A stretch of 64,000 nt of DNA, from NCBI RefSeq assembly GCF_047495875.1, contig NC_092459.1:37181490-37245489 (forward strand), read 5' to 3'. Under the pieces are notes generated by a model, which was not told the DNA's origin, searched no databases, and saw only the letters and a list, made by a program, of their open reading frames with translations. The DNA is from Pithys albifrons albifrons (taxonomy: Eukaryota > Chordata > Aves > Passeriformes > Thamnophilidae). This document shows, piece by piece, positions 34,501 through 47,703 of this stretch (its first letter is position 1; each line of letters starts with the position of its first letter). Both the position numbers and the translations under genes were made by a program.

Positions 34501-36164
34501 CATTAAAAAATATTAATAAAGTAATAGCTGGTTAGAAATCATAATATATAAACACTAACTCAAAGGAAAGATTTTTAAAAATATAGACCACATCTATATG
34601 GGTGGAAGATTTCAGAATTTTGTCAACACTTTAATAAATAAAGAACTTGTCATTTCAAGACTAGGCCTTCTGGAGGCATTTTTTTGCCTGATTGCAGTCT
34701 TTGATACCCAAATTTAAAACATCAATCCACACTGTTTTCAGTCAGGTGGTACCCCAAACACCTGGATATATAAGTTCCTACTAACAACAACCCTACTGTT
34801 CTTCATAAATGTCAGGTGACTGACTGCCGGGTACATTTACACATTTCATCCCTTTCTTATTTGTGATGTTAGTAGAGTAAAAAAAGTATGGTGATAGTAG
34901 TAAAAAAACCAACCAAACAAACAAAAAAAAACCAAAAAAACCCACCCTACTCTCACATTTTTTAAATATTAGCTGTGAACCAGAAGGAACAGGCAGAATA
35001 ACATGTTCACAACCATGTTCACCAAACCTGTCCTTCTGTAGAACCCCTCAACAATAACATAATGCCTATAGAATCTTTGGGATATTGAAAATTTGAGAAC
35101 GGGAGATCTGAATTTGCAGGAGTGCCTGGCATGTTCTGCAGAAAGCTTCCTAATATGGTGAGTAAAATTCTTGGTTTAATTGCTCTTTGACATTGTGAAA
35201 AGTATTTAAGTATCAGTGGCAAAAATTTTGGTTAAATGCATGTCTAATTCCGGGCCATCAAGATTAATTATATGGACACACAGTGACCAGTCATTTTATA
35301 AATATAAAACAGGGTATTTTTTCTGTGGGACAGATTCAGGTACAGAACTCTGAGTATCTTTAAATCCATGCCTATAAGATAGTGAACAATGTAAGTAAAA
35401 ATCATAATGTCAAGCCAGAAATAGAAATACTTGAATTTTTGCCTCTAGGATTTCATCTGACTACATTTGTTACTAGACTATTAAGTATGCAATCAGAAAA
35501 TAAGCGGAGCTGGCATATTTATCTCCAACAATGTATTCACAGCAGTAAGATTATAGTAGAAAGAACAGTTCTAGCCTCAAGGTGGATGCTTACTTCATTG
35601 AGAGAGGTATGCAGGGTTTCATTTCCCATCTACATTTTCTGTGGAGTAAATGTCTCCATACTCTGCACACCATGTTTTGTAAGTCTTTCTAAAGGATTCT
35701 AAATTTTCCTCAATGTTGTTCTGCCTTTGTGTATCAATTAGGAATGCAGATTTAAAAATTGTTGTTTCAGACACCTTTACTTAGCTCTTAAATATTTAAA
35801 ATTGTTATGTTATGGTTCAAGGAAATGTAGCACACATGGGCCTTATACATAAGTGAATATAGCTGTGGTGTGCAGGTGATGGGCTTCTTCTTGGGAATGC
35901 AATGACTGCATCTAGAGTCAGAAAAATAAAGAAATAATTGATGTCCAAAAACATCTCAGTGTAGTAGTATACAATGACAGCCAGCCCCCTCCAAAAAGAA
36001 AAAACGAACAAAAAAGAAAGCAAACCAAACAAATCCAAACCAAACCGAAACAGCAGCATTATAGTTAATAAGGTGAGTACCCTAAATACAGTTCTTCCAA
36101 ACAGGAAGGTCAAAATATGGAATTAGATAGCAAAGGGAGAAATATGGAAACAGCTGGAAGCCAG
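28552..36164. other. AT-rich non-coding stretch with one GC-rich patch
   Basis: Mostly low-GC DNA with short chance frames. It includes A-rich/ACC low-complexity tracts at 29426-29465, 34902-34946 and 35995-36052, a T run at 30591-30604 and the GC-rich patch at 31150-31510 listed separately. I recognise no exon or RNA gene. Confidence 0.5.
31150..31510. other. GC-rich patch of unknown origin
   Basis: About 360 bp with clearly higher GC than its surroundings. It is rich in CCTGCC, CCAGGG and CCCCAG words and has abrupt edges. One 88-codon frame (31172-31438, +) crosses it, rich in Pro, Leu and Ser and without recognisable domain. This is probably a remnant of an old mobile element, or else a conserved non-coding or exonic segment. 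No splice-site-bounded frame that I would trust was found. Confidence 0.35.
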
Positions 36165-36848
36165 TGTCCTAGTTCAGCAGGTGGGACCAGTTTATCACTG
36201 TGTGTGGGAGACCAAAGCTATGTATTCTACCCCCTCTATTCATTTCTCAAGAACAATGGACCATTTTCAGCAGCTGCCCAACTCCTCAGGCTGTGAGCTG
36301 GGTGTGACAGAAGCCTGTGAGATAAGAGTTGTGATAACTCCCCTGCAGAGAGTTGTTAGCACCTTAACACCCAGCCTGAGGTGTGATATCTGCATGGGCC
36401 AGCAACAATTCCAAAATACCCCATGACTCATTGAGTCAGATGACCCATTGTGTAACTCCCCACCTGGGGGAGGGACTGGGTGCTCCCACCTGGACCTGAG
36501 GGTAGATAATCTGGGGGTTTGAAGACCTCGAGGAACCATTCGTTGGATCCAGAGGAGGAGCAGAACCTTGACAGGAGGAGACCAGACTGCAACCACCACT
36601 CTTGACCAGACTGGGACCATCATCTGCACCAACAGATTTCTTGCTTCCTTTTTCTTTGGACTTGGGGGACCCACGTGGGGTTTGTACCCCAGGGTGCTGG
36701 GTCATACTTCTGGGTTTTGTGGGTTAAAACCAATTTCTCTTTGTGCCATTCCATTTATTGTAATATTGTTATTAAATTGTAACTCTGACTTACAATCTCT
36801 TTTGTGTTGAGTTTGTTTCTCCTGCCGGTTTATCTTTAACCCAGCACA
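36165..36848 (+). mobile_element. probable LTR, ERVL-like avian family
   Basis: A 684-bp block from TGTCCTAGTTCAGCAGG to TTTAACCCAGCACA. It is GC-richer than its flanks. The start TGTCCTRGTTYAGC and the end in ACCCAGCACA resemble the large avian ERVL-type LTR group that begins TGTCCTGGTTT. The flanking 5-mers GCCAG and ATCAG agree at only 3 positions, so either the duplication has decayed or one boundary is a few bases off. No retroviral internal sequence adjoins it. Confidence 0.65.
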
Positions 36849-37222
36849 ATCAGTTTTGAGATAAAGAGAGAGGAGGAACTCTATACAAACTTCCAGAAAA
36901 GGGTAAAATGTAATATTGCATAGATTAATGGGATCAAAAGGATGAGATAAAACTTGATATATGTTTGCCTGGAATAATTATAAACAGTTCTCTAGAGTAA
37001 TTTAGTTTGCCTCTGGTCATTAGGCATTTTAATGTCTTTGTGTGTCATACTGCTATTTCAGCATCACATGGACTGAAACTTTCAGACTGTTATTTCTATA
37101 GATAATAGAAGAATTATATATCTCTACTGAAGCATGACCTAGCAACGCTTCCAAGACAGACTATCTACCTGGTCATATCAACATGGAATTGCACAGCACA
37201 TAAGAAAACTTTTTGAATACAT

Positions 37223-37340
37223 TTTTGTTTGGTTTTGGCTTGTGGTTTTTGTTTTATTTGTTTGGTTGGTTTTTGGGGTTTTTTTGGGTTTTTTTTTTGT
37301 TTGTTTGTTTTGAGCTTTGGGTTTGGTTTTGTTTGTTTCT
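37223..37340 (+). repeat. T/G-rich low-complexity tract
   Basis: About 118 bp made almost only of T and G in GTTT, TTGG and GGTTTTT words. The minus-strand translation is an artefact of Lys/Thr/Asn-rich codons. It may be the tail of an old insertion or plain low complexity. Confidence 0.8.
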
Positions 37341-37749
37341 CTAATAAAGAAATTAAAAAGAAAAGACAGGCTTCTCAAATTCATTACCATCTAAAAAATA
37401 TTAAAGTTTTTTTCAGTGGGCTTGCTATTTGAAAACTGAGGATTGGCTCTTTCTTTCATAGAAATAATACTTATTTTTTAAAAGTTCAAAAGCACTAAAA
37501 AAGATGAAAACATAAGCATATTGTTTATCTTTTCAAAGACTACATTTATTTTAGGGAAACAGAACCTAATTCTAGTGAAAATAGATGATAAAGAAATGTT
37601 ACATTCTGTCACCTATAACTCTCTTGATTACCTTCCACATATTTGTTTCTTGTCACTTGCCTTGATGATAGTCTGTAACTGCCTTTGCACCCTAACTGAC
37701 CTGCTAGCAGCACAGAATGCTATTTGATACAAAGGCACACTGGTGAAAT

Positions 37750-38160
37750 ATGTTCAGTTTCTCCACCAGGACATCCAGGGTCTCCCAAGCTGTTTTCCAC
37801 GCAGCAGACCTCTGCCTGTGCAGGCCTCTGCTTTTCTGTTCACTGAACTTTGCAAGATTCCATTTGTCCCATTTCTCTAGCCTGTCAAAGTCCTTCTGAA
37901 TGGCAGCAAAACCCTCTGGTGCATCAGCATCAACTATTAATTTGGTATTATTTGAAAACTTTCAGGAGTTGCATCATGAGTACATAAACTTTCACATTCA
38001 GCTTGCTAACCCAATCTACCATCCTCTACTTGATTAATGCTCATCATCCCCTCCCTAGTTGTTCCTACTTTAAAGGTTTTTACAGCTGTTTGATCATCCT
38101 GTTGTCAAAGACTATTCCTTTGATTTGGCCTATAAGCCTTGGTTGTTGCCTGTGATTTAT
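37750..38160. mobile_element. degenerate CR1-like fragment
   Basis: An old, diverged stretch with CR1-type wording: AGCCTGTCAAAGTCCTTCTG, GAATGGCAGCAAAACCCTCT and GCATCAGCATCAACTATTAA. These correspond to a region often seen in ancient avian CR1 copies. Divergence is high and there is no intact frame or 3' octamer tail. Orientation and limits are uncertain. Confidence 0.5.
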
Positions 38161-39654
38161 GTATAAAACACTATGTAAAAATCTATATGGTATATTAGGT
38201 GGTACAAAAACAACCTTTCTCTAGAGTTACTTTTTTTAGTAGCCCCAAATCTTTAGTTTCCCAAAGCTATCCTACTGTTAAAAAAAAAAAAAAATCCCAC
38301 CTTCTTAAACTGTTGCTCACTTTCCCTACTCCCATATCATACTTACTCTACTACTTGCTATACTAGTTCCTTCTCCTTTTATAAATGAGTTACTTCCTGA
38401 CATTAATATACAGATCTATGTCTGTTTTTTCACTGGACAGGAAAATTACTTTCAAGTGGTGACTGCATGCACAGATAGATAGATATATATAGAGAGAGAT
38501 ATATAGAGATACCACCAACTTATCATTAAGAATTTCCTCATAAATGGAAATTATGAAAGACAGATTTTTCAGAGACTTTCATATCTTTTTCAGTAACCCT
38601 ATAGCCTTGTATGTGTTTGACTTACCTCACATGAAAATAAAAATAACTATAAATAGACTAGCCCTGCCTTATTCACTCCTTGCTCGACAGACATAAAGAC
38701 AGTCTGTTGAACATCAAAGTCATGACGGGGAATTTCAGCCTGTTCCAAGTATAGAGTTGCACCAGCTGTGGGTTTTCTTTACAGACAAACTGTAATATAA
38801 ACAAACTGATTTCACATCTCCATTTTAAATGTAACTTAGTCTCAGCATCATCAACATTCTGAATGGAGTTTCTCCTGTCTCTTGTAAACAAGGATTTTTG
38901 CAAATGTTTAGTCACTGTGCAAGGTGAATTAGGGGATAGGTGTCTAATTCTGAATAGACAGTTATTCTAATTCCTGTATAAGAATATATGTGTGGAAATA
39001 CAAGGGTGCTCAGGTGTCTCCATGGAAGCAATCACATGTGAAGCTTAACTTCATGAATAGAAAAGAAGTAATAACTATAACTTATATGGTACTAGGTCAT
39101 GACAGCCCTTGAAAAAGACACCAATTAGTTTATGAGAAATTAAAAATCAGTTTGCATCACTTTTAAGAGGAAAAAAGCTTAAGAAGTTTGGATTAGAGAA
39201 TGATGATAAACTGAAAAGTCAGAGACTAGTCAATCAATAGCCTGACAACATATCATGCATCAAAAAAAGAATTTCTCAACAGAAACCTTTTATAAAGATA
39301 TGAGTTATACTGAGATACATGGGAATAAGTCAGCCTTCAATTTTTTTTTAAAGGAATAATTACTTAGAGATTACTAATTGCAAAAAAGTTATTATTTGGT
39401 AGGGGATGTGAGTTTGTTGCTTTTTCTATTTATCAAACACTGAATGTTCACAGGTTAATTTCTCTAGGATTGCACAGACTGCCCTAGTCACATGTTGTAA
39501 GCTTCCTTCATTCTTTCACACTGCTTACAGTGAAACCACTATGTTGTTACCAATTTGAGCTCTTTTGTTGCTTTTTTTTAATTTTTCCTCCAGACATCCT
39601 GCATCTAGAGAGTTTGTTGTGGATTAATCCTCTCTGTTCAAAATGAAAGTGAAC

Positions 39655-40240
39655 TGTCTTGGGTTGAGCTGGCAAAATGCCAACTGCTCAATACCAAGTC
39701 AAAGCCTCTCTCCCCTCACTAAGAAAAGAGAGAAAGGGGGAAAAAACCTCTCAAACTAAGTTTATGCATAAACTAGCTACATATATTTATACAGAAAAGA
39801 GAAAAGTAAAACTACAATATGACATACACAAGCTAGGAATAACAAAAAATAACTTCTCTACTCCCCAGTGAAAACAGATTTTATCACTGTAGTTTTATAA
39901 GCACCCCAAAAGACACCCAGCAAAGAACAGAAAGAGTAACAACAAAATGTTTCCACTTCTCTGAACTCAAACAAAATGCAAGTAAGCGGCAGCAAGAGCA
40001 GCAGGGCCAACTCCAGCAAGACAGGAGCTGCACCACATTCGGCTTGTACTTCAGCCATGATGAAACTCAGGAAAAAAACACTTCCTACTCCTATATCATA
40101 TCTTAGGTTTGCGTCATCTGGTATGAAATATTTCCTTGGTTACCCAGTCAGGTGATAGCTGTCTCTCCCAATCTATGTAGATTCTCTGATCCTGCTAATT
40201 TGAGGCCTAGCTAAAAGTACTACACGAACTTAAAAAAAAG
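39655..40240 (-). mobile_element. LTR, 5'-truncated (family of 9003 and 58378)
   Basis: On the minus strand the sequence ends TTGCCAGCTCAACCCAAGACA at 39655 and is closely similar to the LTR at 58378-58979 through its R-U5 half. It includes a TATAAAAC box, TATAAATA, AGTACAAGCCG and a TTTTTTCCCCC tract. The U3 block is diverged (40108-40131, CRE-like TGACGCAA). The 5' end (TGTTATGGG...) is missing. Around 40205-40240 similarity fades into an A-rich junction and another LTR fragment begins, in the same orientation. Confidence 0.85.
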
Positions 40241-40590
40241 AAGAGATACCAAACCCCAATTGCTCCCCACCAGCCAACTGATGTCCAGCCAGGGCCTGAA
40301 CAAAATTTTTCTTGATTTTTGGTTGCTGAGCACAATGACATATGGTATGGGATACCTCACTGGTCTCTTGGGGTAAGCTGTTCTGGCTGTGTCCCCTCCC
40401 AAGTTCTTGCCCTTCCACAGCCTACTCACTGGTGAGGCAGCATGAGAAGCAGGAAAAGCCTTGACACTATGTAAGCACTGCTCAGCAATAAGTGCACAGG
40501 AGTGTGTTATTGACACTGTTTTAATGTTTTAGTAGCACCATACCAGCTACTATGACAAAAATTGACTCTTTCCTAGCCAAAAGTGATTAC
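40241..40590 (-). mobile_element. U3 fragment of an ERVL-like avian LTR
   Basis: On the minus strand this reads as the U3 of the common avian ERVL-type LTR. It starts near CTAGGAAAGAGTCAATTTTT, then AGTAGCTGGTATGGTGC, AGCAGTGCTTACATAG and GGACACAGCCAGAACAGC, then the CCCATACCATATGTCATTG block (40333-40354). It stops near GGGGAGCAATTGG. The R-U5 half is absent, replaced directly by the other LTR at 39655-40240. Family assignment rests on remembered consensus wording and should be confirmed by alignment. Confidence 0.7.
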
Positions 40591-43500
40591 TATTAATAAA
40601 TATTGCTATGAGGGGTTCTACACATCAGTCACTGGTTTAAAGGTACATGTATTTGTATGCAAATCTGACTGCAACATGGTCCATATCAACATTTAGGAAA
40701 ACAAAAACCTACTTTGCATCAAAATTTATCTTTACTTAGAAATACCTGATCACTCTGAGATAAAGGTTTTACAAAGTAATCTCTAGTTTCTATACTTCAG
40801 CATACTTGTTTATACACAGCCATTACTTTTATCACATCAAAAATGTATAAACCATGGCCTCTTACATAAAGTTTGCGCATATAAATAAAGTTCTTCTATT
40901 TCTACTTTCCAATATAAGACCAATGATAGTAGGAATCCAACAAATATTAACCATTATTATTTGCAGGACATAAATATTAGGTACTAACTAGATGTTTAGC
41001 ATATTGGATACTAACAATTATATTTCAGTTTTCTATAGGAACAGCAACTGTCAGATCAGCTACTGAATCAAAAGTAGAGACCAATATTTAATGGAAAACA
41101 ATGAAGATAGCTTTGCATTGACTGACTAAATCTGTTTCTACAGTAAAGATAACATTTTCTGTTTACTACTCTGAAACCTTAGAGTTATAACTATAGTTCT
41201 CAAGGTTGGCATATGATTAATGAGTTCTACCCTCTGTTGTATTACAGAATGGAATGAAAACTTAATGGCCAAAGAACGCATATATATCTTCAAAAATAAC
41301 AAACAAAGAGATAAAAGGTGTCTAAGTTGTTCACAATTCCCTTGATGCTGATAATTTTAGAAACACAGGCACACATACAGAATCAATAGTGGTACATCTT
41401 GTGAAACATTCAACCAGCTCTCTATTGGCTTGCATAGTTAAGTAAGGTTTGGAATACAGATAATCCTTATATCATAAAGTGGAAACTAAGAAGAAATAAA
41501 TTGAAATCCCAAAAAGAAGGTGAAAATAAGAAGTGAAATGAGAATTTGCTCAGATTTTTTTGCAGTTAAAAGTGCAAGAGAAAAATCACATTACTAATTG
41601 AGATATTTGTCTTAGAGGTAAACTCTTCAGAGTCCTTTGTTGTAACTGAACATTTATGCATACACCTATGTGTGGGTATATATATAGAGAGATATGTGTA
41701 TTAGGCAATTGCAGATTGCTGTGGTGAGAATGTGTAGACTGATGCAGACAGGGTATTAACTTGAGAAAAAAAAATCATTAAATTTACTCATTAACATCAC
41801 ATCATGCTAATGATAAACTCTTACCATTATCAATTATTTTCCCTGCAGATACAAAACTTCATTGTTTATATTTACATCCTAAATTAGTGGAATTATCATC
41901 TTCAGTTGTTGAGGTTGAGACTCTTCTGTCACCACTGTAATGGACTGTCTTCTCTCTTACTTGATTTTGGTTTATTTGATTGGTTATACTTGTGGCTTCT
42001 ATGCTATTGCTATTGTCTCCCTTGAAAAAGGGTAGGTTTCATTTGATCCTGATCTGTTTTTTTCCCTTTGCCTGTCTCCTGTGCCTTTGACAGAAGGTGG
42101 AGTGTGTTTGCACTCTTTTACTCATATCTTGTTCTTTGACAGCATGGGTGTCTCCTAAGTTGAACTAAAAAAGTTTAACTGCTGCTTTTAGTTACACATT
42201 TTAGTATGTAAGATATATTCAAAGCAAGAATATTATTTATATAATGATCAATATAAAATGATTCAAAATTTCTTGGTGTACAGATACCTGCTTTATTTAT
42301 GTCTTTTACCAAGCCTAAGAGGCCTGTCTCTGGGCCCTCATGCAGAAGCCAATGGACCAGATCAACAGTTGTCAGAATGGGCTAGTCCCATTGCTTCCAC
42401 TGAGCTGAGTCTGGCTGACTCATGATTTCAAAGTGAATTGAGGTGGTTAAAGTGGTAGAAAAATAATCCAGCAAGAATCATTTCATTGAGTTGGTTTATT
42501 TTGTGACCCAGTGAAAGCTGAAGGAATTATGCTGGAGGTTAGATGATGGGAAAAGATGTCATTTAATTGGATTTGTGGCAGGAAGGAGACTAGGAGAAAG
42601 AAGGGAAAGTGTCGGAAATCCACAGTAGACAACTAGGTAAGGAAGTATAATAAGAGAAGTTTCCTTCATTCTGCAAACATGAATCTTTCATCTTCCTCAG
42701 TCATAGTGTGGTTTCAGCCCATTCAGTAAGGCTTCTCCACTGAAGCATCATCTTCCACTGCCTTCCTACTATCCTTTCTCAACCGCTGTCAGTAATGACT
42801 AAAAAGTACCATGATTTAGAATTCTGATTTTGAATTCATTAAAAAGCAGTAGGTAACTGAAAAAAAATTAAGCATACTATGGATTACAGTGAAACCTGCT
42901 GAAAAGTTACTTTCTCTCTCTTTTATTCCCGACCCCCCCGACCCTTTTTTTCTCCTTGGCCCAATCTTTGTGTTTTATGTCTAGGCAGGGCTCTTTCTTG
43001 ATACAAGCCTAGAAAACCATGGATCAAACTTTTATATGTGCTGAATATTCAAAGGGAAAAATATAGCTTTCCCTGGGTGAATGATAGTCCTTTATGATAT
43101 TTATGGCCCATTAGAAGTAACAATAGACTTGAATGCTGAAGTGTTTGAAGTAAAAGAAAAGGGACTCAACAGCAGACAGAAAAAAGTAAAACGTGAATGG
43201 AGTAGATGAGGAGATTCTTCACATTAGTATCCTTGATCAGCTGGCATTTTTGTCTGTTTTTCCAGTTTTGGTCTTTGCTCAGACCTTTGTCAGTGACAAA
43301 GACTGGTTGCCATGGATCATGACGCCATGGATGAAAGACAACTCCCAGCCAGCACCTGTGGTAACCTTCACAAGTCTTTCTGCACCTACACCCTAACAGT
43401 AGAACTCTTATGATTGTGTTTCATTTTCATCCACTTTTAATAAAATATAATAGAAATAATAACATGATTGCATGAGAACTTCGTATGGTTATATTAATAA

Positions 43501-46500
43501 GCATAATTTTGATTTGGCTTGTGTTTACAAACAAAATCAGATTGTTTGTAAAGCTCAAAAAAAGATTATAAATAATTTTCAGAGGAAGAAAGCCAAGGAC
43601 ACAGTCTAACTGAGGAGCCTAAAGTCACTTACAGAGCTGGAATTTGAAATAAGGACTCATAGACACAGGTCAATGAGCAATGGTAGTGGAACCTGCCTCT
43701 ATTTTAGTATGGTAATCAAGATGATATGATTCCTGTAAGAGTTGCATTTTAATTTGTCCTGCATGGATAAAAAGCAATTTAAATTGAGAAGTAACAAATG
43801 TATTATTCTACATAAATAAAAAATGAAATAGAGAAAAGGTCAGAGAAATCACTCAAGCAAAGAAATAAAATTTTCACTAAACCAGAAGCAAGCTGTTAAT
43901 CCCAAAAATGTTGCTATTGTAATTTGGTTCCACACAAAAAAAATTGCCTGAATTCTGAGAGAAGAAAGCTACCACTTTAAGTTTCCAGGGGTGGGGGGAA
44001 GTCACTGATCTTCTGGTGTTAAAATAAAGCGCATCATTTAATAAGCAGTTATATTGTCATTTTAATAACAATCTCCTGAGTATATTTTTGCTACAAACTG
44101 CTCTCTTAAAATATACCAAACACTAAACTTTTTTTCATATATTCCAAAGAATAATTAGGTGAGCTAAAAGTGTACTTTCTTGCATCAAGCGTACCTAGAG
44201 TTCCAATCTATGGCTTTATGTCTAAAAAAAATCTGCAAAATATCCATAGGAGAGAACAAAATGTAAAAGACTGGATAAGATGAAATAACTACTCAGTCTT
44301 GAACACCAAATTAAACATGTTGTTAAGAACAATGGAGAGATCAGATTACCAATGATACGGATTGGGATGGTTAGCAGAGAACAAAAATAGAGAACACTAG
44401 AATGTGAAGTGTTTTATAAGGTGCACTGGAATAACTTTTTAGATTTTCACCAACTGACACCAAAAGGTACGCTTGCCAGGGTATTTAGGACACCAAAGAA
44501 GGGTGCAAAACCTAAAGGTTCTAAGCAAGAGGCACAGAAAAATTAAAGGGTTTATAGTTTTACCATTTTTTTTCTCCAGAATAAAACTCTAAATATAGTA
44601 GAAAAAATAAAGTATATAAAAATCTTTTTCAGATGTCATAAAGATAAAAGAATTGTTGTTTTGATTGAAATGAAAAAAAAAATCCAGCAAAGCACACATA
44701 GCAAATCAACATCAAAACAACAGGTATCTTATTTGGCTTTGTTATTACATTAGTGCCATATAATTTCATTAGAGAAATTAATGAGATTTACTATTCCTCT
44801 TAGCTACCAATCAGCCCGTGAATACTTGAAGCTGTTCTTTGTCATGATGATTCACAGGACAGAAAATACAAATTGAGTTATTCCTATTGAATACCTGGGA
44901 GGTGCATATATTCAGTAATTTGGGCAATCAGAATGCTAAGATATAGAACATGGTTATTTTTGGACACAAAGACTCAGTAGTTGTTCAATGTTGTATAATT
45001 AAAGAAATAGTCCTTCAAAAGTTGATCATAAATCAAGCAAGAAAGTTAGAAAGTGAGCAAACAAGACAACAAGCTGCTTATTAGGGTGTGGCCTGTTATT
45101 TATTAAGACTAAATTTTAAGAATTAATTTTATTTGTAAGCAGGAATTAAAAAAAATGTAGCCACTGCTAAAATCACTTAAATGCAGTAAAGTCAATATTT
45201 AACATGGCTTCTTATATAATCTATATGATCTCCCTCAGTCTTTTAGATAATCTGGTACTATCCTTTTTGTCTAGGAGAATCAGGACACTTTAAGTATTTC
45301 AAGAATTTTAGTACAGTTCATATTTTGCAGAATCAGGCAGAGGAGATGAGAGGACAGGGAAGAAATGTTTTTTTATGACAGACTCTTGCATCAGATTCTG
45401 CAAATTTGACCTTTTGGACTACCATATTTAACTTTCTTGAAGGAGAGATATTCTTTCCCCTTCAAGTTAACACTTATCATGAGCTCTAGCACTAATGTAT
45501 TTGTTATGGTAGCAGCATATTAGGGTGGCTTATGCTGTGTTTATTTTACACCATTAAATTGACATCTGTATTTGTTTAACTGGAAAATTAAGTGTACTGA
45601 TATCCTGAAGGAGAAGATAAGGTGTCATTTTTTATTCTGCAATGGATAGTGGAGATAGAAAATAGTTCATGTGAGACTATTCTCAGATACCTTGATATTT
45701 GTGGGAATGGAACAGAACATGTTTGAAATCTGCCCATGACCTCTCATCTTTAAGAGAGATAAATCAGTTTCTCCAGGTTTCTAAGTTACTCCAGGACAAT
45801 CTTTAGATTTACTTCTGTGCAGGGCCAAAGGGTTCACAGAAAATTTAAATAACACATTCTTTAGTTGTTTTGTTACACATAGTACTATCAATCCAGCAGT
45901 GGTGACATAGGGCAAGAAAAGTCAATGAAAATTTTACAATAATGAAGTTGAAAGAAAAAAAAATCTTGTGTGATTAATTATTCTTCTTCTTTCTTGGTAT
46001 CATTCAAATAATTGAGGTTTTTTATAAACTTTCCTCTTAGGAGATGGAAAGCACTGAGAAAAAATTCTGATTGAGTCATTCAAGCCACTTAGAATGAAAG
46101 AGTCATATATTCTATCTTTTTTATCCAGTTTAATGTATATTATACTATGACAATCTATAGAAGCTATACTCACCAGAAGCAAAAAAAATCCAATACACAT
46201 AAGGTATTACATAAAAGGCCCTTAATTGATGTTCAGTGTAACAGGAGTCACATACACAGCCAAGTAATAAAAGCAATGCTGTTATTGAAATAGATTCTAC
46301 TCCAAGAGTTATAAAGTAAGAGATACTTCGAAAATCTCATGGAGAACTTCTTTAGATGGATAATGGCTGTGACACTTCATTTGCACTTAAGCAAATGAAG
46401 ATCAATCTAACCAATAATACAACATTGGAATCAAGACCAGGAATACTTTTCAAAAATGAATTATTTGGAATATTGTATATTGGAATTCTTCTACTTGGTC

Positions 46501-47061
46501 TGTTGCTTTGTCATCACATTTCTTTCCCCATGTACCCTTCACAACCTTCTGTATTCACCATCCTTTCAATCATTATATGTCCAAGATGATGGTCCGCTTC
46601 GATCTGCTTTTCATCCCACAAATATATCGAAAAGAAAGCAAGAACCTTTCTTTGAACTGCTTCACAAGGAAAACTTTTCTGAATGTCCTGGGCAAACTGA
46701 AAAGATAAGAATTTTGAGTGAAATATAGCCCTTCAAATTAGAAGTCAGTGGTCAGTGGTCAGTGGTTTAGCCCAGCTAAACAACTCTTGAAGGTGAGAAA
46801 AGCCAAGTGGAGAAAGGATAGATTAAATTACTGCCTTACGTCATTGTACTGCCTTTCTGTCAGTGTTGGTAAATCTTTTCTCATTTTGACAGTATTCATC
46901 TATGTTAATGTTTGATGACGAGGTATCATTCTGAAGTTCTTAGAAACCTTTGAAACATGCTAAATTTTGATAACTTCTCAAGGTTGAAATACAGACATAT
47001 ACATATATGTGTTTCTGTCTTTAGGTGTGCATATATATGTAGAAAACATAGTAAGTTAGTT
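40591..47061. other. AT-rich non-coding stretch, no gene recognised
   Basis: Long low-GC segment with short frames only. It contains a TA/GA microsatellite at 41677-41695, a C-rich run near 42931-42945 and a 7-bp triplicate GTCAGTG at about 46744-46766. No exon or RNA gene recognised. Confidence 0.5.
46744..46766 (+). repeat. triplicated heptamer GTCAGTG
   Basis: Three tandem copies of GTCAGTG followed by GT. Minor tandem repeat in unique sequence. Confidence 0.8.
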
Positions 47062-47067
47062 TGTCAT

Positions 47068-47697
47068 TGTCGCAGTCTTGGTCTCTTCGGGAAGGGACCA
47101 GACCAGCGACGGGGTTCGCAGGCTGCCTGCTGAGTTGTCGTTCGCGGCTATTCCTTGACCCAAGGTATGGTTTGTCTCGCGAGCTGAGAACAAACACCAA
47201 GGAGCCAAGGATGGTCTGACCTGATCCGAAGATCCAGGCTGATCCACTGATCCGCTTTATTGAGGGGAACAGTGGCTTATATAACTTGGGATAGGGAAGG
47301 TTTTGGAAAAGGGGAGGAACTAAGGCGGAGCATGCAAATCCGCTAACAACTATAGGGTAAGAGAACTGAGGGGGAGTGAACTGGGGTGTGGACTTGTGAC
47401 AGGCAGGGCCGGGCCCGCCCCCTAGAGGGAGCCGACCAATGGTAGCTGCACCCTTGTTACTAGGCGCCTGCCTGCCTGGGGGAAGATTCTAGAACTGGGA
47501 GAGACATTAGACAACATGATTTAAACAAAAATGAGGGGTATAACTAGTATATAACTGGTAATAAAGAAAGTCCTTTTATATATTGTCGCAGTCAGGATTC
47601 TTGGGGGTCTTCCTGGACCTTCCACATGTCGAACTCCGTACGGCGATCTCTTGCCCTCCTCCATTCCTGCATGTCCATATATTCCCCATCTCCAACA
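47068..47697 (-). mobile_element. solo LTR (6-bp TSD family), copy 2
   Basis: A 630-bp LTR, on the minus strand from TGTTGGAGATGG to AAGACTGCGACA. It is flanked by a perfect 6-bp target duplication TGTCAT (47062-47067 and 47698-47703). It shares with copy 1 (19561-20137) the octamer ATTTGCAT (minus strand, 47339-47332), the TATA box TATATAA (47283-47277), the AATAAA signal (47261-47256), the GC-rich U3 block and the end GACCAAGACTGCGACA. The GC boxes (CTAGAGGGCGGGCC type) make it stand out from the AT-rich flanks. Compared with copy 1 it has about 50 extra bases, mainly in the part of U3 at 47500-47590. Confidence 0.93.
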
Positions 47698-47703
47698 TGT
47701 CAT

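Larger units (their letters stand above)
36849..39654. other. AT-rich stretch with low-complexity tracts
   Basis: No gene recognised. It contains a T/G-rich low-complexity tract (37223-37340, GTTT and GGTTTTT words), an A14 run near 38281-38294, a GATA/TA/GA microsatellite at 38474-38512 and the degenerate CR1 listed separately. Confidence 0.5.

Noticed and set aside
37178..37390. Lys/Thr/Asn-rich minus-strand frame
   Set aside because: It translates a T/G low-complexity tract.
46744..46766. GTCAGTG triplet as a regulatory or telomere-like repeat
   Set aside because: Only three copies, not a telomere unit, with no supporting context.
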